In this document: positions 9,094 through 17,379 of the stretch, one piece after another
How the letters are laid out: each line of letters opens with the position of its first letter
How positions within the stretch are numbered: the stretch's first letter is position 1
DNA from: Micrococcaceae bacterium Sec5.8
Lineage (GTDB): Bacteria > Actinomycetota > Actinomycetes > Actinomycetales > Micrococcaceae
Assembly: GCA_039636775.1 (NCBI GenBank)
Contig: CP143429.1
Coordinates: 1,178,001 to 1,242,000, forward strand
DNA: 64,000 bases
Direction: 5' to 3'
Program-made: the position numbers and the translations under genes
The notes under the pieces: model-generated
What the model was told of the DNA's origin: nothing
The model's input: the letters and a program-made list of their open reading frames with translations, nothing else
Databases searched by the model: none

Positions 9094-9403
9094 AAGGCGC
9101 TCGGCCTGCAGTTCACGTTGTCCCCTCAGGACCTGGGCTCTTCCCCGGGTTCGCCCGGGGGCATGCCCACGGAGAGTTCGGAGCAGCACCCGTAACGGAT
9201 GGGCGCGGCAGGCGCCGGCAGGTGGCGTGCACAGGACTCGCGGGTGCCCCGCCGGGGCATCAGGAAGCGCCGGCTCCGGCCTCTTGACGGGGGCCGGCCG
9301 GAGGAGTAGGACAGTGCTCGTAAACCTCCGGGCGTCATGCCGGCTGGGAGCACCAATCACCGTCCGGGTCGGAAACATCACGACGAAATCGACGGTACAG
9401 AAA
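9094..9403. other. Divergent intergenic region, 310 bp
   Basis: Lies between the divergent hydrolase and flavin-oxidase genes. It holds a 7-bp GC hairpin with a TTCG tetraloop (9143-9149 / 9154-9160). Open frames here lack ribosome sites and family-like sequence. I see no convincing operator. Confidence 0.5.
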
Positions 9404-10777
9404 ATGAATGCAAGCAACTTTGACGGCCTGCGTGAGCAAGTCCGCGGGCAGGTGATCACGTCCGGCGACGCCGGCTATGACGAGGCCAGGACCGTGCAAA
9501 ACGGCATGATCGACAAACGGCCGGCGGCGGTGGTCCGCGTCTCCCAGGTGGCGGACGTCATTGCCAGCGTCAACTTCGCGCGCGACCACTCCCTCGCCGT
9601 GGCCGTCCGCGGCGGAGGGCACAGCGGGCCGGGCTACGGCACCGCGGATGACGCGCTGGTCATCGACTTTGCCGGCACCCGCGGGGTCCGCGTTGATCCG
9701 GCCAGCAGAACGGCCCGGACCGAAGCCGGGGCGACGTGGGCGGACTTCAACCACGCCACGCACGCCTTCGGGCTGGCGACCACCGGTGGGATCGTGGGCT
9801 CCACCGGCGTTTCCGGACTGACCCTGGGCGGCGGGATCGGCTACTTGAACCGGAAGTACGGGCTCAGCTGTGACAACCTCCTGTCCGCCGACGTCGTGAC
9901 CGCGGAGGGCAAGTTCCTCACGGCACGCGAAGGCGAAAACGACGATCTCTTCTGGGCCCTGCGCGGCGGGGGCGGAAACTTCGGCGTCGTGACGTCGCTG
10001 GAATTCCAGCTGCATCCCGTGGACATGGTCCACGCAGGCATCATCATCTACCCGCTGGAGCACGCAGAAACCGTGGCGAAGTTCTACCGTGAGCAGTTGG
10101 CGGCAGCACCGGAGGAGTTCGGCGCTTTTCTCGCCTTCCACCAAGGTCCGCCGGTCCCCTTCCTCCCTGAGGAGTGGCATGGGAAGCCCGTCTGCATCGT
10201 GGTGGGCATGTGGACCGGAGACCCCGCCGAGGGGCAGTCCCGCTGGCAGCCGTTCCTTGACGCCGCGCCCGTGGCAGGGTCCATGGTGGGCCCGATGCCC
10301 TATCCGGCCTTGAACTCAGCCTTCGACGGGATGTATCCCAAGGGGCTTCTGGCCTATTGGAAAGCTGCTTTCCTGTCTGAACTCAACGACGGAATCATCG
10401 ACGTCCACCTCGATTTCGCCCGCCGGGTCCCCACCGTGCAGACCGCCGTGCATCTCTACCCGATCGACGGTGCCGTGCACCAGGTGGGAGCCGCAGACAC
10501 GGCCTTCCCGAACCGCAGTGCCCGGTTCTCCCCGGTCATAGCCTGCCACTGGCAGGACCCCGCGGACACCGCGGCCAACATCGCCTGGGTGCGGGACTAC
10601 GCAGCAGCGCTCCAGCCCTACTCCGAGACGGCCGGCTACATCAATTTCATGGACGGGGACGATCAGGGCCGGGTCGCGGAGAACTACGGGCCCAACTACG
10701 CACGGCTGCGGGAGGTCAAAGCCACGTACGATCCGCAGAACCTCTTCCACGTCAACCAGAACATCGTTCCTGCCTGA
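9404..10777 (+). CDS. FAD-dependent oxidase/dehydrogenase of the BBE (berberine-bridge) type
   Basis: 457-residue flavoprotein. The N-terminal FAD-binding domain includes VRGGGHS with H73 in the position that forms the covalent 8-alpha-histidyl link in the family, then TGGIVGSTGVSGLTLGGGIGYLNRKYGL; the matching cysteine position has G-V-S, so a second covalent bond (6-S-Cys) is unlikely. The C-terminal BBE domain ends NYGPNYARLREVKATYDPQNLFHVNQNI. Members oxidise alcohols, sugars or alkaloids with O2; substrate unknown. The open frame extends 670 bp upstream over the divergent gene, but homology-like sequence begins at the ATG at 9404 (MNASNFDGL). Cytoplasmic: no signal peptide. Confidence 0.88.
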   Translation: MNASNFDGLREQVRGQVITSGDAGYDEARTVQNGMIDKRPAAVVRVSQVADVIASVNFARDHSLAVAVRGGGHSGPGYGTADDALVIDFAGTRGVRVDPASRTARTEAGATWADFNHATHAFGLATTGGIVGSTGVSGLTLGGGIGYLNRKYGLSCDNLLSADVVTAEGKFLTAREGENDDLFWALRGGGGNFGVVTSLEFQLHPVDMVHAGIIIYPLEHAETVAKFYREQLAAAPEEFGAFLAFHQGPPVPFLPEEWHGKPVCIVVGMWTGDPAEGQSRWQPFLDAAPVAGSMVGPMPYPALNSAFDGMYPKGLLAYWKAAFLSELNDGIIDVHLDFARRVPTVQTAVHLYPIDGAVHQVGAADTAFPNRSARFSPVIACHWQDPADTAANIAWVRDYAAALQPYSETAGYINFMDGDDQGRVAENYGPNYARLREVKATYDPQNLFHVNQNIVPA

Positions 10778-10807
10778 CCCGGGGGCCGCGCCGCGGGGCG
10801 CCCCGCG

Positions 10808-10882
10808 GCGCGCCCGAACCACGCGCCCCCCAGTCACGCGCGCCCGAACCACGCGCGCCCGAACCACGCGCGCCCGATCAAG
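10808..10882. repeat. 15-bp tandem repeat, five units
   Basis: Five back-to-back 15-bp units, consensus GCGCGCCCGAACCAC. Units 1, 3 and 4 are identical; units 2 and 5 are diverged. Preceded by a CCGCGGGGCGCCCCGCGG palindrome. The array sits between the flavin oxidase stop and the YibE/F promoter. It shares CCCGAACCAC with the 39-bp repeat near 1217. Confidence 0.9.
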
Positions 10883-10923
10883 CGTGTCCGGGCGGGGCTG
10901 CCGGAAGCCGTAAAGTCTTGGGC

Positions 10924-10941
10924 ATGAGGTTGAACTGCTGA
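10924..10941 (+). other. Candidate 5-codon leaderless leader ORF (MRLNC)
   Basis: ATG at 10924 lies 6-7 nt after TAAAGT (10911-10916 region), so it could be the first transcribed codon. The five-codon frame ends in TGA, which overlaps the YibE/F ATG (TGATG). The ribosome site candidate for the main gene (GAGG) lies inside it. Translation is inferred, not shown. Confidence 0.35.
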
Positions 10942-12338
10942 TGGGCGCCGGACATTCACACGCCCCGACCGGGCACACGGATCCGACGCCCCGGGCGCTC
11001 GCCGCCCGGAAGAAAGCCAACCTCATCCTGGCCGCCGTCCTGATCCCGCTGACGCTGCTGACGCTCGTGGCGATGGCTTTGCTATGGCCCTCCGGCAGCA
11101 AAGAAGGCATCACGCTCGCCAGCCCCTACGCCGCCGCGCCCGGGGTCACCTTCGACACCGGCAAGATCCAGCGCGTCGTCACCGGCAGCTGCATGGACGG
11201 GTCCCCGCAGGAACCGACCGGTGCCGGCGCCTCTCCGGCGCAGGGGTCAGAGTGCACCTTTGCCTTCACCGATCCGGACAAGGGCGGCGACCCCGTCAAA
11301 GTGGTGATCAACCCCGACGTCGCCAAGTCCCACGGGGTGAAGCCGGGCGACACCATCCGGTACCTGAACCTCGCCAAAGCCCAGGGCGCCGCCGCCCAGG
11401 GAACGCCCTCCTACGTCTTCGTGGACTTCGTCCGGACCATGCCCATCGTCTTCCTGGCGGTGCTGTACGCCGCCGTCGTGATCGCGGTGGCGCGCTGGCG
11501 CGGGTTCCGTGCGCTGATCGGGCTGGTCGGGGCCTACGCCGTGCTGGTCAGCTTCATGCTGCCGGGCCTCGTGGAGGGCAAGCCGCCGCTGCTGCTGGCG
11601 CTGGTGGGCTCCACCGTGATCATGATCGGGGTGCTCTACTTCGCCCACGGCTTCTCCGCCCGGACCTCGACGGCGCTGCTTGGCACCATGTTCGGGCTCA
11701 CCATCACCGCGCTGCTGGCCGCGTGGGCAACCGACGCCGCCAATCTCGCCGGCGTGGGGAGCCATGACTCCGCCACCCTTTCCAATATCTCGGACAACAT
11801 CTCCATCTCCGGCATCATTTTGTGCGGGCTCATCATCTCCGGCCTGGGCGTCCTGAACGACGTCACCATCACGCAGTCCTCAGCGGTGTGGGAACTGTGG
11901 GAACTGGCGCCGGAAACCTCCGCCCGGCAACTGTTCACCTCCGCCATGCGGATCGGGCGCGACCACATCGCCTCCACCGTGTACACCATCGCGTTCGCCT
12001 ACGCCGGGGCGGCCCTGCCGGTGCTGATCCTGGTGATGCTCTACGAACGGCCGCTGGGGGATGCGCTGACCAGCGCCGAGCTGTCCGAGGAAGTGATCCG
12101 CACCCTCGTCGGTTCCGTCGGGCTGGTCCTGGCCATCCCGGTAACGACCCTGATCGCGGTGCTCGTGGTGAAGGCGACCGGCATCAGCCCGCGCGGCAGT
12201 TCCGTCCCCGCGGGCACCCGGCGCCCGGGCACCGGGGGGGAAGAACCGCCGCGGGGGATCGACGCCGCCGTCCCCGCAGGAGTTCTCGAAACGGCGCAGG
12301 CCGGGCTCCGCGGACGGCGCGCCGCAGCCCCGGACTGA
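10941..12338 (+). CDS. YibE/F-family membrane protein
   Basis: 465 residues: a cytoplasmic N-terminus, one TM helix (~27-50), a soluble extracytoplasmic domain (~55-155, with C86 and C106), then seven or so helices carrying the YibE/F signature (SNISDNISISGIILCGLIISGLGVLNDVTITQSSAVWEL around 280-320, and SAMRIGRDHIASTVYTIAFAYAGAALP). The family is widespread in Gram-positives but its function is not established. The C-terminal 50 residues are basic and proline-rich. The upstream gap carries the 15-bp repeats and a possible short leader ORF whose stop overlaps this start. Confidence 0.85.
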   Translation: MGAGHSHAPTGHTDPTPRALAARKKANLILAAVLIPLTLLTLVAMALLWPSGSKEGITLASPYAAAPGVTFDTGKIQRVVTGSCMDGSPQEPTGAGASPAQGSECTFAFTDPDKGGDPVKVVINPDVAKSHGVKPGDTIRYLNLAKAQGAAAQGTPSYVFVDFVRTMPIVFLAVLYAAVVIAVARWRGFRALIGLVGAYAVLVSFMLPGLVEGKPPLLLALVGSTVIMIGVLYFAHGFSARTSTALLGTMFGLTITALLAAWATDAANLAGVGSHDSATLSNISDNISISGIILCGLIISGLGVLNDVTITQSSAVWELWELAPETSARQLFTSAMRIGRDHIASTVYTIAFAYAGAALPVLILVMLYERPLGDALTSAELSEEVIRTLVGSVGLVLAIPVTTLIAVLVVKATGISPRGSSVPAGTRRPGTGGEEPPRGIDAAVPAGVLETAQAGLRGRRAAAPD

Positions 12339-12403
12339 GGCCCGGATTCCGCGCCCGTTTTCCACATAGCCGGTACCGACCCGGCCGATTTGCCCGGCTT
12401 TGA

Positions 12404-12409
12404 GACAAT
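12404..12409 (+). promoter_or_regulatory. Candidate -10 box, leaderless dusB
   Basis: GACAAT ends 6 nt before the GTG at 12416. No ribosome site precedes that GTG, which favours leaderless initiation. Confidence 0.35.
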
Positions 12410-12415
12410 GAACAA

Positions 12416-13597
12416 GTGACTGTTGTAGCTACCCCTCCCGCCCCCAAGCTGGAACTCCCGCCCCTGAAGCTGGGTCCCCTCACGGTGGACACCCCCGTGA
12501 TCCTGGCGCCGATGGCCGGCATTACCAACTCCGCGTTCCGCAGGCTGTGCCGTGAGTACGGCGGCGGCCTGTACGTTGCGGAGATGGTCACCTCCCGCGC
12601 CCTCGTGGAGCGCACCCCGGAATCCCTGCGGATCATCGCGCACGACGACGACGAGAAAGTCCGCTCCGTCCAGCTGTACGGCGTCGATCCCGTCACCGTG
12701 GGCCAGGCCGTCCGGATGCTCGTCGAGGAAGACCGGGCGGACCACATCGACCTCAATTTTGGTTGCCCCGTGCCCAAGGTCACACGGCGCGGCGGCGGCT
12801 CCGCGCTGCCCTGGAAGATCGACCTCTTCACCTCGATTGTGCAGACCGCTGTCAAGGAAGCCTCCAAGGGCAACGTTCCCCTGACCATCAAGATGCGCAA
12901 AGGCATCGATGAGGACCACCTCACGTACCTCGACGCCGGCCGCATCGCCCGGGACTCCGGCGTTGCCGCCGTCGCGCTCCATGGCCGGACCGCGGCGCAG
13001 TTCTACTCCGGCCAGGCCGACTGGTCCGCGATTGCCCGGCTGCGTGAAGCGCTGCCGGACATCCCGGTGCTGGGCAACGGCGACATCTGGTCCGCCGAGG
13101 ACGCTATCCGCATGGTCCGCGAGACCGGCGTCGACGGCGTGGTGGTGGGCCGCGGCTGCCAGGGGCGGCCCTGGCTCTTCGGGGACCTCATGGCCGCTTT
13201 CGAAGGCAGCGATGAGCGGCACAAACCGGACCTGCGGCAGGTCGCGGAAGGGGTTTACCGCCATGCCCAGCTGATGGTCGAAACCTTCGGTGACGACGAA
13301 GGCAAGGCCCTGCGCGAAATCCGCAAGCATATGGCCTGGTATTTCAAGGGATACGTGGTCGGCAGCGAACTGCGCACCAAACTGGCCATGGTCACCAGCC
13401 TTGAGGTCCTGCGCACCACGCTGGACCAACTCGACCTCGATTCGCCGTACCCCGGCATTGACGCCGAGGGCCCGCGCGGCCGGGCAGGCTCGCCCAAGAA
13501 GCCCGCCCTGCCCAAGGACTGGCTCCTGGACCGCCGCATGGACGCCGATCAATCGCGCGAGATCAGCCACGCGGAACTGGACGTGTCCGGTGGCTGA
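12416..13597 (+). CDS. dusB: tRNA-dihydrouridine synthase, DusB type
   Basis: 393-residue FMN enzyme that reduces uridines in tRNA D-loops using NAD(P)H. Seen: FMN-barrel start VILAPMAGITNSAFRRLCREYGGGL, catalytic cysteine in HIDLNFGCPVPKVTRRGGGSAL, ALHGRTAAQFYSGQADW, and the phosphate-binding GNGDIWSAEDA...VDGVVVGRGCQGRPWLF. GTG start, no ribosome site, possible leaderless transcript. The stop overlaps the dgt start by 8 nt, so the dusB-dgt-dnaG order is probably partly one transcript, a conserved actinobacterial arrangement. Confidence 0.95.
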   Translation: MTVVATPPAPKLELPPLKLGPLTVDTPVILAPMAGITNSAFRRLCREYGGGLYVAEMVTSRALVERTPESLRIIAHDDDEKVRSVQLYGVDPVTVGQAVRMLVEEDRADHIDLNFGCPVPKVTRRGGGSALPWKIDLFTSIVQTAVKEASKGNVPLTIKMRKGIDEDHLTYLDAGRIARDSGVAAVALHGRTAAQFYSGQADWSAIARLREALPDIPVLGNGDIWSAEDAIRMVRETGVDGVVVGRGCQGRPWLFGDLMAAFEGSDERHKPDLRQVAEGVYRHAQLMVETFGDDEGKALREIRKHMAWYFKGYVVGSELRTKLAMVTSLEVLRTTLDQLDLDSPYPGIDAEGPRGRAGSPKKPALPKDWLLDRRMDADQSREISHAELDVSGG

Positions 13598-14879
13598 AAC
13601 CCGAACCACCGCCCCTGTGCTGGACGGCTACGTGGCGCGCGACACCGCCCGCTGGGTGCAGGAACCGGCCAAGTCCACCTACCGCTCCGACTTCGAACGC
13701 GACCGTGCCCGGGTCCTGCACTCCTCCGCCCTGCGCCGGCTCGGGGCCAAAACCCAGGTCGTGGCCCCGGACACCGATGACTTCGTCCGAACCCGCCTCA
13801 CCCACAGCCTGGAAGTGGCCCAGGTGGGCCGCGAACTGGGCCTTGCCCTGGGCTGTGACCCCGACGTCGTGGACACTGCCTGCCTCAGCCACGACCTCGG
13901 CCATCCGCCCTTCGGCCACAACGGCGAATCAGCCCTCAACGAGGTCGCCCACGCGATCGGCGGCTTCGAGGGCAACGCCCAGACCCTGCGCCTGCTGACC
14001 CGGCTGGAGCCCAAGGTCCTGGCCGCGGACGGGCGTCCCGCCGGGTTGAACCTCACCCGGGCCAGCCTCGACGCCGCTGCGAAATACCCGTGGTCGGCGG
14101 CAAATGCCCCCGTCCTGCACGGCGAGCGGACCAGCAAGTTCGGCGCCTACGAGGACGACCTCCCGGTCTTCGACTGGATCCGTGAGGACGCCCCGGAGCG
14201 CCGTTCATGCCTCGAGGCACAGGTCATGGACCTTGCCGATGACATCTCCTATTCGGTGCACGACGTCGAGGACGCCATCGTCGCGGGGCACTTTCAATTG
14301 CGCTGGATGGACAACCCGGACCACCGCGCCCGGGTGGTCGGTTACGCCAAACAGTGGTACCTGCCGCACAACGACCCCGCCGCGATCGACGCCGCCCTCG
14401 CCCGGCTGGAAGCGACCAGCGTCTGGGTGCGGGAGGCCGACGGCAGCCGGAAATCCATGGCTGCCCTCAAAGACATGACCAGCCAGTTCATCGGGCGGTT
14501 TTGCCAGAGTGCGCTGGCGGCCACCCGCCTGGCTTACGGCCCGGAAAACCTCACCCGCTACAACGCGCAACTGATCGTTCCGGACGAGACCGTCATGGAG
14601 ATCGCCGTCATGAAGGGCCTGGCCACCACCTTCGTGATGACCACGGAGCACCGTCAACCCATTTACGAACGCCAGCGTGAGGTCCTGCACGCCCTCGTCA
14701 CGGCCCTGAGCGCCACCGGAGACCGCCACCTCGAGCCGATGTTCGCGGCGGACTGGCGCGACGCGGAGGACGACGGCACACGGTTGCGCGTCGTGATCGA
14801 CCAGGTCGCCTCGTTGACCGACGGGTCAGCGCTGGCGATGTACGAGCGGCTCGTGGGCAGTCTGCCGTCGCTGTGGTAA
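13590..14879 (+). CDS. dgt: Deoxyguanosinetriphosphate triphosphohydrolase-like protein
   Basis: 429-residue HD-domain dNTPase that cleaves dGTP (or other dNTPs) to deoxynucleoside and triphosphate. Seen: RLTHSLEVAQVGRELG (first His), the HD pair and following H-x-x-x-H in CLSHDLGHPPFGHNGE, ADDISYSVHDVEDAI (downstream Asp), and the C-terminal RLVGSLPSLW. The GTG at 13590 (VAETRTTAPVL) overlaps the dusB 3' end by 8 nt; the frame is open further upstream only as a dusB shadow. In actinobacteria it neighbours dnaG, consistent with a nucleotide-pool role near replication. Confidence 0.93.
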   Translation: MAETRTTAPVLDGYVARDTARWVQEPAKSTYRSDFERDRARVLHSSALRRLGAKTQVVAPDTDDFVRTRLTHSLEVAQVGRELGLALGCDPDVVDTACLSHDLGHPPFGHNGESALNEVAHAIGGFEGNAQTLRLLTRLEPKVLAADGRPAGLNLTRASLDAAAKYPWSAANAPVLHGERTSKFGAYEDDLPVFDWIREDAPERRSCLEAQVMDLADDISYSVHDVEDAIVAGHFQLRWMDNPDHRARVVGYAKQWYLPHNDPAAIDAALARLEATSVWVREADGSRKSMAALKDMTSQFIGRFCQSALAATRLAYGPENLTRYNAQLIVPDETVMEIAVMKGLATTFVMTTEHRQPIYERQREVLHALVTALSATGDRHLEPMFAADWRDAEDDGTRLRVVIDQVASLTDGSALAMYERLVGSLPSLW

Positions 14880-14940
14880 CTCCTCCGGTGACCGTGCCCG
14901 CGGACTCCTGCTCTGCGCCGATCCTGCCGCCGGGCGGAAC

Positions 14941-14946
14941 TAGGAT
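14941..14946 (+). promoter_or_regulatory. -10 box, leaderless dnaG
   Basis: TAGGAT fits the actinobacterial TANNNT consensus and ends exactly 6 nt before the dnaG ATG at 14953. No ribosome site is present. The -35 region (about 14918) is poor. Confidence 0.5.
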
Positions 14947-14952
14947 GGCAGT

Positions 14953-16911
14953 ATGGCCGGCCTGATCAAACGTGACGATATCGACGAAGTACGCCAGCGT
15001 ACGGACATCAAGGAAGTCGTTGACGGCTACGTGACCCTGAAGGGAGCCGGGCTCGGTTCCTTCAAAGGCTTGTGCCCCTTCCATGACGAGCGGTCGCCCT
15101 CCTTCACTGTCCGCCCCCAGGTGGGCCGCTACCACTGCTTCGGCTGCGGCGAAGACGGCGACGTCATTTCCTTCGTCCAGAAACTGGACCACACCTCGTT
15201 CCAGGAGGCCGTGGAGAAACTGGCCGCCCGCATCGGCTTCGAGCTCCGGTACGAAGACGGCGGCTCCGGACCCAACCGTGAGGACGTCGGCCGCCGGCAG
15301 CGCCTGCTTGACGCCCATAAGGTCGCGGACGAGTATTTCCGTGCCCAGCTGTTGACCCCCGGGGCCACCGAGGGCCGCAATTTTCTGCACGACCGCGGCT
15401 TCGACCGCGCCGCCGCCGACCAGTTCGGCGTTGGTTACGCCCCGCAGGGCTGGGATTCGTTGCTCAAACACCTCCGCGGCCGGGGCTACACCGACGCGGA
15501 GCTCAAGCTCACGGGGATGTTCTCCGAAGGTGGCCGGGGGATTTACGACCGCTTCCGCGGCCGCCTGATCTGGCCCATCCGCGACATCGCCGGTGACACC
15601 ATCGGCTTCGGCGCCCGCAAGCTGTATGAGGACGACCAAGGCCCCAAATACCTCAACACCCCCGAAACCGCGCTCTACAAGAAGTCGCAGGTCCTCTACG
15701 GGATCGACCTCGCCAAGCGCAACATCGCCAAGGACCGCCAGATCGTCGTGGTGGAGGGTTACACCGACGTCATGGCCTGCCATCTCGCCGGGATCCCCAC
15801 CGCAGTCGCCACCTGCGGAACGGCGTTCGGCACCGACCACATCAAGATCGCCCGCCGCCTGCTCTCCGACGACGGCAGCGGGGGGGAGGTCATATTCACC
15901 TTCGACGGCGACGCCGCGGGCCAGAAGGCGGCCCTGCGCGCTTTCGAGGAGGACCAGCGGTTCGTCGCGCAGACCTACGTCGCCGTTGAGCCCAACGGCG
16001 CGGACCCGTGCGAACTGCGCCAAACCAAGGGCGACGCCGCCGTGCGGGACCTCATCGGTACCCGGCGGCCCCTGTTTGAATTCGCCATCCGGGCCGCGTT
16101 GAAACGGCACAACCTGGACACTGTCGAGGGCCGGATCGCCGCCTTGCGCGAATCCGCCCCGGTTGTTGCCCAGATCCGCGACGCCGGTATCCGCCCTGCC
16201 TACGCCCGGGAACTTTCCGGCTGGCTGGGCATGCCGGTTGAGGAAGTCAGCCGGGCGGTGGGTGCGGCCGCCAAACGCGCTGCCCAGGCGCCGTCGGGTG
16301 GGAGCAGTTCCGGGCAGTACCCCGGCCAGGGACGGGGCCAGGGCCCAGGGAACGCCTCAGGCTACGCTGCAGGGGCTGGCGGCTCGGCGCCGGGAGTTGC
16401 CCCTGTGCCGCCGTCTGCCGGCCTGCCGGCGTTCAACCGGCCCGATCCCCGCGACCCCGTGGCCGCGATGGAGCGGCAGGCACTTGAGGTTGCCTTGCAG
16501 CAGCCCGGAATGCTTGAAGGCGAGACCTGGCAGCGCTTCTCTGAGGCGCGGTTCTCCACCCCTGCGTACCTGGCCATCCACGAGGCCGTCCGGGCCACGG
16601 GCCTGGCGTTCGCGGCCGATCCGGTGCGCTGGGTGGAACAGCTGCTGCAGGAGGTGCCTGAACCGCTGCGCCCCTTGGTATCCGAGCTCGCCGTCGTGCC
16701 GTTGCCTGCCAGCACTGCCGACGGCGTCACACGGTACTGCCGGGACATTCTGGCGCGCCTGTTCGAACTGCAGATCACCCGGGTCAAGGCGGACAAGATG
16801 GGACAGCTCCAGCGCCTGGACGCCTCTGCCGACCCGGAGGAGTTCCAGCGGCTCAACCGCGAACTGATGGAGCTGGAGATGCAGCGGCGGTCCCTGCGCG
16901 CCGAAGCCTGA
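14953..16911 (+). CDS. dnaG: DNA primase
   Basis: 652-residue replicative primase that lays RNA primers for the lagging strand. Domain order: CHC2 zinc finger (C41, H44, C62, C65); the RNA-polymerase core with FGARKLYEDDQGPKYLNTPET; TOPRIM motifs VVVEGYTDVMA and FDGDAAGQKA; a Gly/Gln/Pro-rich linker at ~440-500 (GGSSSGQYPGQGRGQGPGN); and a C-terminal DnaB-interaction domain. Slightly longer than E. coli DnaG because of the linker, as in other actinobacteria. Starts directly behind a -10 box, so likely leaderless, and follows dgt after 73 nt. Confidence 0.97.
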   Translation: MAGLIKRDDIDEVRQRTDIKEVVDGYVTLKGAGLGSFKGLCPFHDERSPSFTVRPQVGRYHCFGCGEDGDVISFVQKLDHTSFQEAVEKLAARIGFELRYEDGGSGPNREDVGRRQRLLDAHKVADEYFRAQLLTPGATEGRNFLHDRGFDRAAADQFGVGYAPQGWDSLLKHLRGRGYTDAELKLTGMFSEGGRGIYDRFRGRLIWPIRDIAGDTIGFGARKLYEDDQGPKYLNTPETALYKKSQVLYGIDLAKRNIAKDRQIVVVEGYTDVMACHLAGIPTAVATCGTAFGTDHIKIARRLLSDDGSGGEVIFTFDGDAAGQKAALRAFEEDQRFVAQTYVAVEPNGADPCELRQTKGDAAVRDLIGTRRPLFEFAIRAALKRHNLDTVEGRIAALRESAPVVAQIRDAGIRPAYARELSGWLGMPVEEVSRAVGAAAKRAAQAPSGGSSSGQYPGQGRGQGPGNASGYAAGAGGSAPGVAPVPPSAGLPAFNRPDPRDPVAAMERQALEVALQQPGMLEGETWQRFSEARFSTPAYLAIHEAVRATGLAFAADPVRWVEQLLQEVPEPLRPLVSELAVVPLPASTADGVTRYCRDILARLFELQITRVKADKMGQLQRLDASADPEEFQRLNRELMELEMQRRSLRAEA

Positions 16912-17004
16912 CCGATCGGAGCGGATCGCGGGGGATTCCGCCCCGCCGGCGGTCTCTGGTGGTCGGCCACCGGCGGCAATTTCGCTTCCATGCCGGGTGT
17001 TTGC

Positions 17005-17010
17005 TAGGCT
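17005..17010 (+). promoter_or_regulatory. -10 box of the first tRNA-Asn gene
   Basis: TAGGCT lies 14 nt before the mature tRNA, within TTTGCTAGGCT. The second tRNA copy has TAATGT at the same distance, supporting both. Confidence 0.5.
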
Positions 17011-17024
17011 TGTATCCGCTTCAT

Positions 17025-17097
17025 TCCTCCTTAGCTCAATTGGCAGAGCATTCGACTGTTAATCGAAGGGTTGCTGGTTCAAGTCCAGCAGGAGGAG
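17025..17097 (+). tRNA. tRNA-Asn (GTT), copy 1
   Basis: 73-nt cloverleaf: acceptor TCCTCCT pairs with AGGAGGA, discriminator G; D arm GCTC/GAGC; anticodon loop CTGTTAA with GTT at 17058-17060; T arm GCTGG TTCAAGT CCAGC. CCA is not encoded. Followed at once by a strong terminator. Confidence 0.97.
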
Positions 17098-17102
17098 CGC
17101 GC

Positions 17103-17139
17103 AGTCCCCGTCCCAAGCTTTTGGGACGGGGACTTTTTT
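17103..17139 (+). terminator. Intrinsic terminator after tRNA-Asn copy 1
   Basis: 14-bp perfect stem (17103-17116 / 17121-17134), loop GCTT, followed by TTTTTTA. Confidence 0.93.
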
Positions 17140-17213
17140 ATACCCGGAGGGGGTATCGTGCCCGGTCTGCGGGCGTGCCGCCGGGCCGATTTCCTAAGCG
17201 GCTCAACCTTTGC

Positions 17214-17219
17214 TAATGT
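17214..17219 (+). promoter_or_regulatory. -10 box of the second tRNA-Asn gene
   Basis: TAATGT within TTTGCTAATGT, 14 nt before the mature tRNA, the same spacing as copy 1. Confidence 0.5.
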
Positions 17220-17233
17220 CGTACCTGCTTCAT

Positions 17234-17306
17234 TCCTCCTTAGCTCAATTGGCAGAGCATTCGACTGTTAATCGAAGGGTTGCTGGTTCAAGTCCAGCAG
17301 GAGGAG
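17234..17306 (+). tRNA. tRNA-Asn (GTT), copy 2
   Basis: Identical to copy 1 over an 82-bp block (17227-17308 versus 17018-17099), including 7 bp of 5' leader. Anticodon GTT at 17267-17269. It has its own promoter-like box and a different terminator, so each copy is an independent unit. Confidence 0.97.
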
Positions 17307-17311
17307 CGGAC

Positions 17312-17353
17312 AGGTCCCGCGGCCGGTGAGTTACCGGCTGCGGGACCTTTTTT
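17312..17353 (+). terminator. Intrinsic terminator after tRNA-Asn copy 2
   Basis: 16-bp stem (17312-17327 / 17333-17348) with one G-T wobble, 5-nt loop, then a run of six T. Its sequence is unrelated to the terminator of copy 1. Confidence 0.93.
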
Positions 17354-17379
17354 GTGCCCGCCCAGCGTGATGGCAGGTT

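Noticed and set aside
10808..10882. Repeat array as a CRISPR
   Set aside because: Units are contiguous 15-mers without spacers, and no cas genes are present.
17018..17308. Tandem tRNA-Asn as an integration site of a mobile island
   Set aside because: The 136 bp between the copies hold only a terminator and promoter; no integrase or foreign cargo nearby.
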